DNA from: 2-02-FULL-66-22 sp964576535
GTDB taxonomy: Bacteria > Methylomirabilota > Methylomirabilia > Methylomirabilales > 2-02-FULL-66-22
Direction of reading: 5' to 3'
DNA: 64,000 bases
Assembly (NCBI GenBank): GCA_964576535.1
Contig: CAZNWB010000001.1
Coordinates: 1-64,000, forward strand
In this document: piece by piece, positions 8,369-16,529 of the stretch
Numbering within the stretch: position 1 is the stretch's first letter
Layout: each line of letters opens with the position of its first letter
Position numbers and translations under genes: made by a program
Notes under the pieces: model-generated
Seen by the model: only the letters and a program-made list of their open reading frames with translations
The model's database searches: none
Told to the model about the DNA's origin: nothing

Positions 8369-9127
8369 TTACCCGGTGCTGGCGGCGAGGATGAGGGGAG
8401 CGACCTCGGCGACCCAGGCGGACTCGTGTGCTTGACGCCGTGGCGAACGACGATAGGCACAATCGCGCATGTCACACGAGCGACAGGGAGATCCACCGGC
8501 TCCCATGATCGCGTCACGCCCGATGCCCACGGCAAAGGAAATGGATTTCCGCGGCGTCATGATGCAGTAGGGATTCAGGTGCACCCCGATGCTGCCGGTG
8601 GATAGGAGAGCAAAGATCTTCGGCTGTTCCTCAATTGCCCACCGCGCATACCCCGGGCTCTCGCGAGGCGTTACCTTGAGGCCCTGGGCCAGCCGGTCCT
8701 CACATATCCTGCGGTGCACGGCCTCCCCCAGCGCCTCCACCGCCACCGATCCCAGGCTGTCCAGCATGTAGGCGACGGGGAATTCTCTCGCCGCAAACAG
8801 GGCCTCGATACGATTCTCCAGAGAATCGCCAATGGTGCAGAGGGCAAAGCCCAGCGCAGAAATCCTTCCCCACCGCCCAGGATTCTCCCGGATCAAGAGT
8901 TCTGACCCATCTGAAAGACGGACACCTGAGTCGTCGGCCGAATCCACCGGGAATTCTTGGTAGAGCCACCGCGGCTGGAAGACCTGCCGGGCCTCGACCA
9001 TGGCAGCGCGGAGGATACCCAGGACCTCGGAAGTGGGGATGTCTGAGGCTCGCCGGTACCCCTGAAGCCGCAAGACCTCTTGAGGATCAACCTCGAACGT
9101 CAGCGCAACCTTCTGCTCATTGCTCAT
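8369..9127 (-). CDS. Stand-alone MetH reactivation-domain-like protein
   Basis: A 252-residue protein equivalent to the C-terminal activation domain of cobalamin-dependent methionine synthase. The diagnostic region RESPGYARWAIEEQPKIF followed by STGSIGVHLNPYCIMTPRKS matches the AdoMet-binding core (RPAPGYP ... IGV.LTE...M.P..S) of that domain. A C-terminal C-x2-C-x4-C cluster (PCRSCDMRDC) could bind a metal or Fe-S cluster and is unusual for MetH itself. It probably reductively remethylates oxidised cob(II)alamin on the corrinoid protein encoded two genes upstream. The start codon lies inside an ATGAGC-type repeat, with no good Shine-Dalgarno sequence. The neighbours are a homocysteine methyltransferase and a corrinoid protein in the same operon. 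Confidence 0.75.
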   Translation of the reverse strand: MSNEQKVALTFEVDPQEVLRLQGYRRASDIPTSEVLGILRAAMVEARQVFQPRWLYQEFPVDSADDSGVRLSDGSELLIRENPGRWGRISALGFALCTIGDSLENRIEALFAAREFPVAYMLDSLGSVAVEALGEAVHRRICEDRLAQGLKVTPRESPGYARWAIEEQPKIFALLSTGSIGVHLNPYCIMTPRKSISFAVGIGRDAIMGAGGSPCRSCDMRDCAYRRSPRRQAHESAWVAEVAPLILAASTG

Positions 9128-9183
9128 GGCTCATGGTTCATTGCTCATGGCTCATGGCAGGAAGCAGGATGAGCCAAGAGCTA
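9118..9183. repeat. Short-unit hairpin repeat, GCTCATG type
   Basis: Units of GCTCATGG/GCTCATTG repeat about five times and are followed by inverted GATGAGC/CTATGAGC units. The array begins five to seven bases after the stop codon of the homocysteine methyltransferase gene and runs into the start codon of the next gene, so several overlapping ATGs precede the real start. Confidence 0.7.
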
Positions 9184-9187
9184 TGAG

Positions 9188-10111
9188 CTACATGATCCGG
9201 CGCTTATGGACAACCTCGGCGATCCGGCGGATGTGGGCCGGTGTGCTGCCGCAGCAGGCGCCGACAATGTTCGCTCCAGCATTCAGGATGGCCGGATATC
9301 CGGCGGCCATCTCCTCCGGGGGCAATTCGTAGATCGTCCGGCCCCCCACAATGCGAGGCAGTCCCGCATTGGGATAGGCGATCAGCAGGCCGTCGCTTAC
9401 ACCGCGCATTCCCCGAAGGATGGCCGCGGCCCGCTCGGGTCCCCCGTCCCCGCAATTGCATCCCACCACGTCCGCCCCGGCCTCAAAGAGAACCTTGGCC
9501 GACTCTTCCGGGCTGGTTCCCCACATCGTCCGGTCCCGGCGCTGCTCTTGCTCCCATTGGAAGAACATGGTGCACATCACCGGGAGGCCCGTGCTTTCCT
9601 TGGCGGCGCGGATCGCTACTACGGCCTCCTCTGGGTACATCATCGTCTCGACCGCGAACAGGTCCACCCCGCCCTCGGCCAGGGCCAGCACCTGCTCACG
9701 AAAGTTGGCGTAGAACTCCTCCTCGCTCACGTCGCCCAACGGTTCGAAGGCATCGGGCAGGTGCCCCGTGGGGCCGATGGAACCCGCCACGTACTTGCCG
9801 GGAGGGCACGCGCTCCGCGCCAGCTTTGCCCCCAGGACGTTCAGCTCCCGCGTCCGGTCGGCGAGACCGTATGCGGTAAGCTTGAGCCGGGTGCCCCCGA
9901 AGGTGTTCGTCTCGACGAAATCGCTCCCCGCCTCGAAGTACGCCTTGTGGATGTTCCGGACCACGTCGGCGCGGGTGTCGTTCCACAGCTCCGGGCAGGC
10001 CCCGTCCGTGAGGCCTGCCTCGAAGAGCATGGTGCCCATCGCCCCGTCGAAGATGAGGATTTCTGATCTCAGCCGCTCCAGAAACTCCTTCCCCCGAGGC
10101 TGCATCCTCAC
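9188..10111 (-). CDS. Homocysteine S-methyltransferase family protein
   Basis: A 307-residue protein equivalent to the N-terminal module of MetH (also the BhmT/MmuM family). The family signature FDGAMGTML is at the N-terminus, and the three zinc-ligand cysteines are visible in GCNCGDGG and GACCGSTP near the C-terminus. ETNTFGGTRLKL and the GxxxG barrel strands are conserved. It would accept a methyl group from a corrinoid protein and pass it to a thiol such as homocysteine, or work in reverse. With a separate corrinoid protein upstream and a reactivation domain downstream, the operon looks like a split methionine synthase. No folate-binding module is seen in the window, so the methyl donor may not be methyl-tetrahydrofolate. 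Confidence 0.85.
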   Translation of the reverse strand: MRMQPRGKEFLERLRSEILIFDGAMGTMLFEAGLTDGACPELWNDTRADVVRNIHKAYFEAGSDFVETNTFGGTRLKLTAYGLADRTRELNVLGAKLARSACPPGKYVAGSIGPTGHLPDAFEPLGDVSEEEFYANFREQVLALAEGGVDLFAVETMMYPEEAVVAIRAAKESTGLPVMCTMFFQWEQEQRRDRTMWGTSPEESAKVLFEAGADVVGCNCGDGGPERAAAILRGMRGVSDGLLIAYPNAGLPRIVGGRTIYELPPEEMAAGYPAILNAGANIVGACCGSTPAHIRRIAEVVHKRRIM

Positions 10112-10128
10112 GCCACCTCAATTCAAAA

Positions 10129-10217
10129 TTTTCTCGCGAAGACGCCAAGGGCGCTAAGGGGGGTAGTCCTTTTTCACCCTCGTGTGCGTTCTTTGCGTCT
10201 TTGCGAGAGAATGGTTT
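10129..10217. repeat. Short-unit hairpin repeat, CGAAGACGCCAAGG type
   Basis: CTCGCGAAGACGCCAAGG on the left pairs imperfectly with CTTTGCGTCTTTGCGAGAG on the right. It fills the gap between the corrinoid protein stop and the methyltransferase start. This motif type is common in draft genomes of several phyla. Confidence 0.6.
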
Positions 10218-10232
10218 TTCATTGAGCGCCGA

Positions 10233-10895
10233 TTACGGCTTGTCGTTTTTCCTCACCAGGGCCTTGGCCTTGACCACGGCCGCGGTCGACTCCCTGGCGT
10301 AGCCGTCCCCGCCGATCTCGTCGCAGAAGGCCTGGTTGACCGGGGCGCCGCCCACCATCACCTTGACCCGATCACGAAGCCCGTCCCGCATCAGGGCCTC
10401 GATGGTTCGCCGCATGGCCGGCATCGTCGTCGTCATCAGGGCGGAGATGCCTACGATGCTGGCGTCTTTTTCTTTGACGGCCTCCACGAACTTTTCGGGC
10501 GCCACGTCCCGCCCCAGGTTGTGCACCGTGAAGCCGGCTCCCTCCAGCATCATCGCCACCAGATTCTTGCCGATGTCGTGCAGGTCCCCCTGGGCGGTTC
10601 CGATCACCACGGTGCCCAGGTGATCGTCCACGGCCGTCTTGGTCAGGAGTGGCTTCAGCAGGTCCAGGCCGGCATACATCGCCCGGGCCGACAGCAGGAC
10701 CTGCGGGACGTAGTACTCGTTCCGGCGGAACTTTTCCCCGACCACGTCCATGCCTGGGATGAGTCCCTTGAAGATGATGGTCTTGGGCTCGATTCCCTCG
10801 TCCAGGGCCCGCCGGGTCATCTCTCCTACCACAATGTGGTGCCCCAGGATAATGGCCCTCGCCATGGCCGGGTAGTTGAATGTCTCGTGTCCCAC
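10233..10895 (-). CDS. Corrinoid (B12-binding) methyltransfer protein
   Basis: A 220-residue protein counted from a GTG at 10895 that has AAGGA upstream; a TTG six codons earlier and an ATG ten codons later are alternatives. Residues 1-90 form the helical cap domain (EMTRRALDEGIEPKTII, then LIPGMDVVGEKFRRNEYYVPQVL). The Rossmann-like B12 domain follows with the DxHxxG base-off motif in TAQGDLHDIGKN, whose His ligates cobalt, and GISALMTTTM and VMVGGAPV. This is the MtbC/MtaC/MetH-corrinoid family. It is the methyl carrier for the homocysteine methyltransferase gene downstream and is probably kept reduced by the reactivation-domain protein. The cap plus B12 length is normal. Confidence 0.9.
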   Translation of the reverse strand: MGHETFNYPAMARAIILGHHIVVGEMTRRALDEGIEPKTIIFKGLIPGMDVVGEKFRRNEYYVPQVLLSARAMYAGLDLLKPLLTKTAVDDHLGTVVIGTAQGDLHDIGKNLVAMMLEGAGFTVHNLGRDVAPEKFVEAVKEKDASIVGISALMTTTMPAMRRTIEALMRDGLRDRVKVMVGGAPVNQAFCDEIGGDGYARESTAAVVKAKALVRKNDKP

Positions 10896-10980
10896 TCTAT
10901 CCTTTCCAATCAAGTAGTTATGTTGTTTCCCTCAGATCGTGTATCAAGAACATCGATCGCCGTTCGAGGGCGTGCATGAT

Positions 10981-12261
10981 TCACTCCCAGGTCCGCTCAT
11001 CTACGATCTTCTTCGCATCTGCAGGCAGCGTCCCGCCGGGAACCACCTCGACCCGGGCCCGAAGCTTGATGCCGTCACGCACGCGCGCCTCCAGGCGTGC
11101 GGCGAGGTCTCCCCCCGCGGCCGGACCCTCGACCCGGAGCGTCAGGTCGTCCTCGAAGCCCTTGCGGCGGACCACGAGCTGATACCGGGTCACCTCTGCC
11201 ATCTCGGCCATGACTGCGTCGAGCTGGCCGGGGTGCACGAACATCCCGCGGATCTTGGTGGCGTCGTCCGTCCGACCCAGGATCCGGGTGAGACGCGCCG
11301 TGGTCCGGCCGCATGCACACACCGATGGGTCCAGCACCGAGAGATCTCCCGTCCCGAACCGGATCAACGGGTATACCGTGTTGAACGTGGTCACCACGAC
11401 CTCGCCGGCCGCTCCATCCGGTACCGGATGTCCCGTCTCGGGATCCGCGATCTGAACAATCATATCCTCGGACAGGTGCATCCCCGAATGCTGCGGACAC
11501 TCATAGGCGATGAGTCCCAGATCGGCGCTGGCGTAGGCCTGGGTGACGTTCACGCCGTATCGCTCTCGCATCGTGGCTCGCAGGGATTCCGGCAGCATGC
11601 CGCCCGAGACGAAGGCCACCTCGAGCGAGAGGTCCTGGAGGGGCTTGATTCCCATCTCCTCGGCCCGCTGCAGGATCGTGTGGAGGAAACTTGGCGTCCC
11701 CACGTACCCGGTCGCCTGGACGTGACGGAGCACTTGCACCTGCGTCTCGGTGTTCCCACCCCCCATTGGGATGACGGCACAGCCGAAGGCGGCCAGGCCC
11801 TCGTCGCACATGCTGCCAGCCGGCGTCAGATGGTAGGCGAAGGTGTTGATGGCGATATCGCCCCGGCGGAATCCGGCCCCATACATGGCCCGCGCCATAC
11901 GCCAGTAGTTTGGCCCGGTCCCTTCCGGATCGTAGATCGGGCCCGGGGAGATGAAGATGCGCTGCAGGGCCTGGGGCGCGACCGCCACCAAACCGCCGAA
12001 AGGCGGATCCTTCTCCTGGAGCGCCGGCAGCTCTCGCTTTCGGAGGGGCGGGAGGCGAAGCAGATCGTCGGGTTCGCGAAGTTGCTCAAGGGAAACGCCA
12101 GCGGCCGCCAATCGCTGCCCCAAATGGGACGTGTGGCTCACCGCCTGCCGCAGGATGTCCCGCAGGCGCTCTTGGAGAAAATGGCGCCGGGCATCCGGCG
12201 CCATCGTCTCCATGGCCCGATCGTAGAAACCAGGACTCCGGTCAATCCCACCCCGGCCCAC
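10981..12261 (-). CDS. PaaK-like aryl/acyl-CoA ligase
   Basis: A 426-residue AMP-forming ligase of the phenylacetate-CoA ligase family. It starts at a GTG (12261) with GAGGGGGAAG upstream. Family features seen are the N-terminal LRDILRQAVSHTSHLGQRL helix, VGTPSFLHTILQRAEEMG, YASADLGLIAYECPQHSGMH and the CACGRTTARLTRILGRTDD zinc-linked hinge, followed by a C-terminal ACT-like PAAK_C domain (KIRGMFVHPGQLD ... PADAKKIVDERTWE). The usual phosphate-binding SSGTTG loop is replaced by FISPGPIYDPEG, so adenylation chemistry may be altered or the substrate unusual. It lies between the corrinoid genes and a lipoprotein gene in the same direction. The substrate is unknown; an aromatic or short acid is likely. 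Confidence 0.75.
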   Translation of the reverse strand: MGRGGIDRSPGFYDRAMETMAPDARRHFLQERLRDILRQAVSHTSHLGQRLAAAGVSLEQLREPDDLLRLPPLRKRELPALQEKDPPFGGLVAVAPQALQRIFISPGPIYDPEGTGPNYWRMARAMYGAGFRRGDIAINTFAYHLTPAGSMCDEGLAAFGCAVIPMGGGNTETQVQVLRHVQATGYVGTPSFLHTILQRAEEMGIKPLQDLSLEVAFVSGGMLPESLRATMRERYGVNVTQAYASADLGLIAYECPQHSGMHLSEDMIVQIADPETGHPVPDGAAGEVVVTTFNTVYPLIRFGTGDLSVLDPSVCACGRTTARLTRILGRTDDATKIRGMFVHPGQLDAVMAEMAEVTRYQLVVRRKGFEDDLTLRVEGPAAGGDLAARLEARVRDGIKLRARVEVVPGGTLPADAKKIVDERTWE

Positions 12262-12279
12262 AGTCTTCCCCCTCCGGCT

Positions 12280-12321
12280 CGACAGTTCTCCTGGCTCTCG
12301 GCTCTCAACTCTAGGCTCTGA
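12280..12321. repeat. Short-unit repeat, GGCTCTCGGCTCTC type
   Basis: GGCTCTCGGCTCTCAACTC and GGCTCTGAG repeat directly after the lipoprotein stop codon (12325) and before the CoA ligase start. A related stretch recurs near 52233-52255. Confidence 0.5.
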
Positions 12322-12324
12322 GAA

Positions 12325-12891
12325 TCACTTCTTCGGGAAGCTATCCTCGAAGGGGACGATCATGCTGGCACCATTGAAGATGGCCACCCCCTCGCTCACC
12401 TTAACGCCGAAGCTGAAGTCTCCGATCTTCTCCCACCACTCCTTCACGACGTCACCAGGCTTCAAGCCCAAGGCGAGGACCCGCTGACCCGAGGTCACGG
12501 CGAGGTTGCCCGGGGCGATCAGCGAGTCGAAAACCGCGATCACCCGAAGCTCGTTGCTGGTCTTGCCGGGAATGTACATTGTCTCGTACACCGTGGGCGT
12601 GTTGAGGGCGAAGTACTCGCCTGGCTTGGCCTCGAACGAAACGGTGAACTTCATCTCCTCCAAGGCCACCGGGGTGTCATTGGGATTGCTCACTTTGTAG
12701 ACGAACGCCAGCACCAGGGGCACGCGAGCCGGAGGCGCCGCGTAGGGGAAGTAGCTGGCCACCTCCACCCGCTCCAACTTCACCCGTGGGGGCTGAGGCG
12801 TCCCACCGGCCCCCGGCATGGTCGCACAACCAACCAGAGCCAGGGTGACCAGACAGAGGATAACAAGGACCCCTTTCTCACGCGTCCGCAT
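12325..12891 (-). CDS. LEA14-like lipoprotein
   Basis: A 188-residue lipoprotein with lipobox LALVGC (Cys at about residue 22). The mature part has a beta-sandwich pattern (VKLERVEVASYFPY, then VPLVLAFVYKVSNPNDTPVALEEMKFTVSF) resembling the LEA14/WHy fold, which often appears as a small periplasmic or outer-membrane lipoprotein. The KVSNPNDTPVALEEM segment is the best family match. The function of bacterial members is not established. It lies 30 bp downstream of livF in the transporter run, so it may be an accessory lipoprotein, but this is only positional. Confidence 0.6.
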   Translation of the reverse strand: MRTREKGVLVILCLVTLALVGCATMPGAGGTPQPPRVKLERVEVASYFPYAAPPARVPLVLAFVYKVSNPNDTPVALEEMKFTVSFEAKPGEYFALNTPTVYETMYIPGKTSNELRVIAVFDSLIAPGNLAVTSGQRVLALGLKPGDVVKEWWEKIGDFSFGVKVSEGVAIFNGASMIVPFEDSFPKK

Positions 12892-12921
12892 CGTTCTCCC
12901 CCCTTTTCCTCGACGATTGCG

Positions 12922-13743
12922 TCAGGTCAGCCATCGTTTCCGTCGCTTATAATGTTTCACCGCCCGAAAGCTTTTCCGGACCCCCAGATCGGTGAGCCCC
13001 AGGTAGAAATCTCGGATGTCCGGGTTCTCCCGCAGCTTCTCGGCCGGCCCGTCCATCACCACCCGACCGGTCTCCAGGACATAGGCGTACGGGGCCGTGG
13101 CCAGCGCCAGCTTCACGTTCTGCTCCACCAATAGGATGGAGATCCCCTCCTCCCGGTTCAGGCGGGTGATGATGTCAAAGATCTCCTTGATCAGCATGGG
13201 GGCCAGTCCCATAGAGGGCTCGTCCAGCAGCATGACCTTCGGCCGCGCCATCAGGGCCCGGCCGATGACCGTCATCTGCTGTTCCCCACCGGAAAGATAC
13301 CCAGCCTGGACGTCCCGGCGATCCTTCAGCCGCGGGAAGTAGTCGTAGACTGCTTCCAGTCCACGCCGCAGGCTGGCCCCGTTGCCTCTGAGGTGGGCAC
13401 CCACCCGGAGGTTCTCCTCGGTCGTGAGGTGCTCGAAGACCCGGCGTCCCTCGATGACCTGTACGATCCCCAGGGCCGCGATCTCCTCGGCCGACTTCCG
13501 GTCGATCCGCTGGCCGAGGAATTCGATGCTGCCATCGGTCACCTCGCCGTCCTCGTGGCGCAAGAGGCCGGAGATGGCTTTCAGGGTGGTGCTCTTGCCA
13601 GCTCCGTTGGCGCCCAGCAGGCCGACGATCCCGCCCTGGGGCAGCTCGAGCGAGACCCCCTTGAGGGCCAGGATCACCTCGTGGTACATGACCTCGATGT
13701 TGTTGATCCGCAGGGCGCTCCCCGGCGATTGCACCGCAGTCAT
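12922..13743 (-). CDS. livF: Branched-chain-type ABC transporter ATPase LivF
   Basis: A 273-residue ATPase with Walker A LLGANGAGKSTT (about residues 42-53), signature LSGGEQQM, Walker B VMLLDEPS and the switch His region LLVEQN. The sequence pattern after Walker B (MGLAPMLIKEIFDII) identifies the LivF half of the HAAT/Liv family. It pairs with the LivG ATPase encoded further up the run, so the transporter genes are spread over 12.9-20.2 kb in the order G, CoA ligase, H, M, binding protein, F along transcription. The basic C-terminal tail (KHYKRRKRW) is an extension beyond the usual LivF end. The start ATG at 13743 has no strong ribosome-binding site. In the cytoplasm it would energise uptake. 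Confidence 0.9.
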   Translation of the reverse strand: MTAVQSPGSALRINNIEVMYHEVILALKGVSLELPQGGIVGLLGANGAGKSTTLKAISGLLRHEDGEVTDGSIEFLGQRIDRKSAEEIAALGIVQVIEGRRVFEHLTTEENLRVGAHLRGNGASLRRGLEAVYDYFPRLKDRRDVQAGYLSGGEQQMTVIGRALMARPKVMLLDEPSMGLAPMLIKEIFDIITRLNREEGISILLVEQNVKLALATAPYAYVLETGRVVMDGPAEKLRENPDIRDFYLGLTDLGVRKSFRAVKHYKRRKRWLT

Positions 13744-13790
13744 CCCCTATGCCGATCCGCCTTCACTACAGGACCATGAGCCGAATCCGC

Positions 13791-15077
13791 CTACCAGCCC
13801 AGCCATTCCTTCTCCCACTTATCGGGCCAGCGCTTCTTGAGGTCAACCTCCTTCAACAGGGCGAACTTCTTGTCCTTGATCATGTAGATCCGAACCAGCG
13901 GGCCGGGCCGATGGTCGGACGCCGTGATGGTGATGGGTGCCCGGCCCAGTCCTGGCGTCCACTCCCGCAGGGTCTCGAAGGCCTCCTTCACCCCGGGGCC
14001 ACGCACTTCCCGCGGCAGCTCCTTTCCATCCTTATCAAACAGCTTCCCGGCTTTGTCAGCGCGGACCAGCGCCTCCCGCATCATCAGGACGTCCACCCAG
14101 GACTGCACCGTCCGGATGAGACGGTTCTCCAGCGGCACGCCAGGGTTCATTCGTTTGGCGTACTCCATTACCTTGTCCATCAGGGGGACCGGCTCGCCAA
14201 AGAAGGCATTGACGGCCGCGCCCATAACCCGTTCCGAGGCCGGTCCCGCCAGCTTGATCAGGTTCTCGTCGTAGCCCCAGTTGTTGACGATGTGGTCGGC
14301 GCCCAACCCCAGGGCGTGGGCGTCCTTCACCGCCGTGGCCACGGACATCGTCGTGTTGCCGTGCCAGACCAGGTGCGGGCCGAAGTTCTTGGCGGCCAGG
14401 ACCTGGCTCTTGGTGTCCAGGGCGGTCAGGGGGACGTCCTGATCCGGGCCGATCTCAAAGCCCAGGAGCGTGGCTTGGTCCTTGATAGCCTTGATCGGGG
14501 CGCTGGCATACGGGACGGGCCACCCGTAAAAGGCGACGAATCGGGGCTTCACCCCCTTCTCCCGGTCCGCCTTGAACTTGGGGTCCTTGAGCCAGACCTC
14601 GTCATACCACGCCGTGAGGGCCGCCCGTGCATTGCTGGAATAGTCGGTCCCGTAGACGAAATTGTACGGCGTCTTCTTGGGGTCGGTCAGGTGAGACGAG
14701 AAGGAGTGGGAGAGATATGGCATCTTGTCGGCGTTTACCGTGGGCGAGAGGGCCTCGGTGTCGCCCGTCCCCCACCCCCAAACCGCCCCCACCTTGTCGA
14801 AGTCCCGGAACCGCTTGTAGGTGGTTATGGCCTCCGGCACCCGGTAGCCGTAGTCGTAGAGGAACAGCTTGATGGGCTTGCCATTGATCCCGCCCGTGTC
14901 GTTCACGTACTGCACCGCCTCGCGCATCCCCAGGGCAATGTCCTTTCCCACATCCGAGGTGGGGCCTGTGAGGTCGTTGAGGGAACCCATCTTGACCACG
15001 CTCTGGGCGACGGCCTCGGATCCCATCGCCAGAAACAGGAACAACCAGACAATTGACCACGCTCTTCTACGCATCAT
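13791..15077 (-). CDS. ABC transporter periplasmic substrate-binding protein (LivK-like)
   Basis: A 428-residue protein with a signal peptide (MMRRRAWSIVWLFLFLAMGSEAVAQS) and a GGAGGGGGA site before the double Met start. The mature part is a type I periplasmic-binding fold (VKMGSLNDLTGPTSDVGKDIALG, then GKPIKLFLYDYGYR), typical of Liv/Urt/HAAT binding proteins. It is larger than E. coli LivK (about 370). Branched-chain-type systems in soil bacteria carry aromatic and short organic acids as well as amino acids, and the CoA ligase genes in this operon point to a carboxylic-acid ligand. The ligand itself cannot be read from the sequence. Confidence 0.85.
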   Translation of the reverse strand: MMRRRAWSIVWLFLFLAMGSEAVAQSVVKMGSLNDLTGPTSDVGKDIALGMREAVQYVNDTGGINGKPIKLFLYDYGYRVPEAITTYKRFRDFDKVGAVWGWGTGDTEALSPTVNADKMPYLSHSFSSHLTDPKKTPYNFVYGTDYSSNARAALTAWYDEVWLKDPKFKADREKGVKPRFVAFYGWPVPYASAPIKAIKDQATLLGFEIGPDQDVPLTALDTKSQVLAAKNFGPHLVWHGNTTMSVATAVKDAHALGLGADHIVNNWGYDENLIKLAGPASERVMGAAVNAFFGEPVPLMDKVMEYAKRMNPGVPLENRLIRTVQSWVDVLMMREALVRADKAGKLFDKDGKELPREVRGPGVKEAFETLREWTPGLGRAPITITASDHRPGPLVRIYMIKDKKFALLKEVDLKKRWPDKWEKEWLGW

Positions 15078-15179
15078 TCCCCCTCCTTTCTAAGTGCAAC
15101 GTTCCGTCAACTCTACCCGCCTCGCACTCCAATTTCGAATATCGAATCACGAAGGTCGAATTCTGAAATTCCCGTCGTG

Positions 15180-15310
15180 GTGCGTTGTAGGGAGGAGGCT
15201 GCACCCACGCTCTGCGTGGCTCTGCGTGGGTACCCACCTCCGAGAACGGAGGGCCACAAGGGCCCTCCCTACGGCGTAGGGCGGGGGCTTGTCCCCCGCC
15301 GGTCTGGTTT
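15180..15310. repeat. GC-rich nested hairpins in livM-binding protein gap
   Basis: Three hairpins follow one another: CACGCTCTGCGTGG/GTGGGTACCCAC, GGAGGGCC...GGCCCTCC flanked by CTAC, and GGCGGGGG/CCCCCGCC flanked by GTAGGG. The CTAC-flanked type recurs at 7741-7752. No gene is present in the 272-base gap. Confidence 0.6.
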
Positions 15311-15349
15311 CCATCTTCATGGTGAACGAGTGGGCCCCGCCCATGGCAC

Positions 15350-16414
15350 CTAATACGAGAACGGCCACAGGTTGAAATAGTTCTTCATCTGCTGCCAGCG
15401 GTAGGCCAGCCCCTTCGGCTCATACAAGAGGAACAGGACGATGGCCAGGCCGAAGGCGGCCTCCTTGACATACAGGAATCGCTCCTGGAGCGCGGGGAAG
15501 CTATCGCTCAGGGGAATGATGGCAAACTTCAGGCCCTCCAGGATCAGGGTGATGAACATGGCGCCGAAGATCGTCCCGTGCAAGCTCCCCGCGCCACCGA
15601 TGAGGATCACCCCCACGATCCAGAGGGACCAGCTAAACTGGAAATGCTCCGGGCTCACGGCCAGGATGGAGGAGATCCAGAAGGCCCCCGCGATCCCCCC
15701 CAGGACGCCCGCCACGAAGAAGGCCAGGAGTTTGTACTTGAAAATGTTCACCCCCATGGCCTCGGCGGCGATGTCGTTGTCCCGGATGGCGATCCAGGCC
15801 CTGCCGACGCGGCTGCGGAGGAGGTTCGCCATGCCGGCCGTACACAGGATGACCAGGACGATCATGAGGTAGTAGACCTTCAGCTCCGAGTCGATGATCC
15901 ACGGGCCTATGCGGATGGTCCCGGGCGGCAGCGAGAAGAAAATCCCCCGACCGCCGATCTGGCTGACGTACTGGGTGATGATGAAGTCCACGGTGATGAA
16001 CTGGGCAGCCATGGTCGTCATGATCAGGTAGAAACCCTTCACCCGGGCCGACGGCAGGCCGAAGAGAACGGACCAGAGGCCTGCCGCGATCGCACCCAAG
16101 ACCACGCCGACGGGATAGGGAAGCCCGTACTGAAGCATGGCGATGGCCGTGGCGTAGGCGCCCACGGCAATGAAGGCCGCATGGCCCAGGGTGATCTGGC
16201 CGCAGTACCCGATAAGCAGTTGCACCCCCATGGCGGACAGGATCGTGTAGCCGATGATGTTGGCCACGGAAACCAGGTAGAGATTGGCCGTGAGGGGAAA
16301 GACCACCAGGAGGAACACGAGCAGGGCCACCATCTTGGCCCGGAGGAACGTTGTCCGCCACCAGGCGTGATCCTTGGCGTAATGCTCGAAGTAGACACCT
16401 GCTGGCAAATACAT
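15350..16414 (-). CDS. livM: Branched-chain-type ABC permease LivM
   Basis: A 354-residue membrane protein with about nine to ten hydrophobic segments (for example MVALLVFLLVVFPL, IIGYTILSAMGVQLLIGYCG, LAFFVAGVLGGIAGAFW). The family signature GYCGQITLGHAAFIAVGAYATAI is present near the N-terminal third, and GGAGSLHGTIFGAMFI near the C-terminus. The length and the longer N-terminus place it as LivM, not LivH. The start has AGGATTGAG upstream. It forms the membrane channel with LivH. A CTGACAACCGACAAC hairpin array separates it from livH. Confidence 0.9.
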   Translation of the reverse strand: MYLPAGVYFEHYAKDHAWWRTTFLRAKMVALLVFLLVVFPLTANLYLVSVANIIGYTILSAMGVQLLIGYCGQITLGHAAFIAVGAYATAIAMLQYGLPYPVGVVLGAIAAGLWSVLFGLPSARVKGFYLIMTTMAAQFITVDFIITQYVSQIGGRGIFFSLPPGTIRIGPWIIDSELKVYYLMIVLVILCTAGMANLLRSRVGRAWIAIRDNDIAAEAMGVNIFKYKLLAFFVAGVLGGIAGAFWISSILAVSPEHFQFSWSLWIVGVILIGGAGSLHGTIFGAMFITLILEGLKFAIIPLSDSFPALQERFLYVKEAAFGLAIVLFLLYEPKGLAYRWQQMKNYFNLWPFSY

Positions 16415-16426
16415 CTCAATCCTGCC

Positions 16427-16523
16427 TCAATGCAAAACTGACAACCGACAACTGACAATGTGAAACCGAGGAGGTGGGATGCATTGGCCGGCTGTCAGTT
16501 GTCGGTTTTACATTTTTCATTGA
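16427..16523. repeat. Short-unit hairpin repeat, CTGACAACCGACAAC type
   Basis: TCAATGCAAAACTGACAACC at the left pairs with the right arm ending GGTTTTACATTTTTCATTGA, forming a nearly complete palindrome. It starts six bases after the livH stop and ends 13 bases before the livM start. Confidence 0.75.
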
Positions 16524-16529
16524 GCGTCC

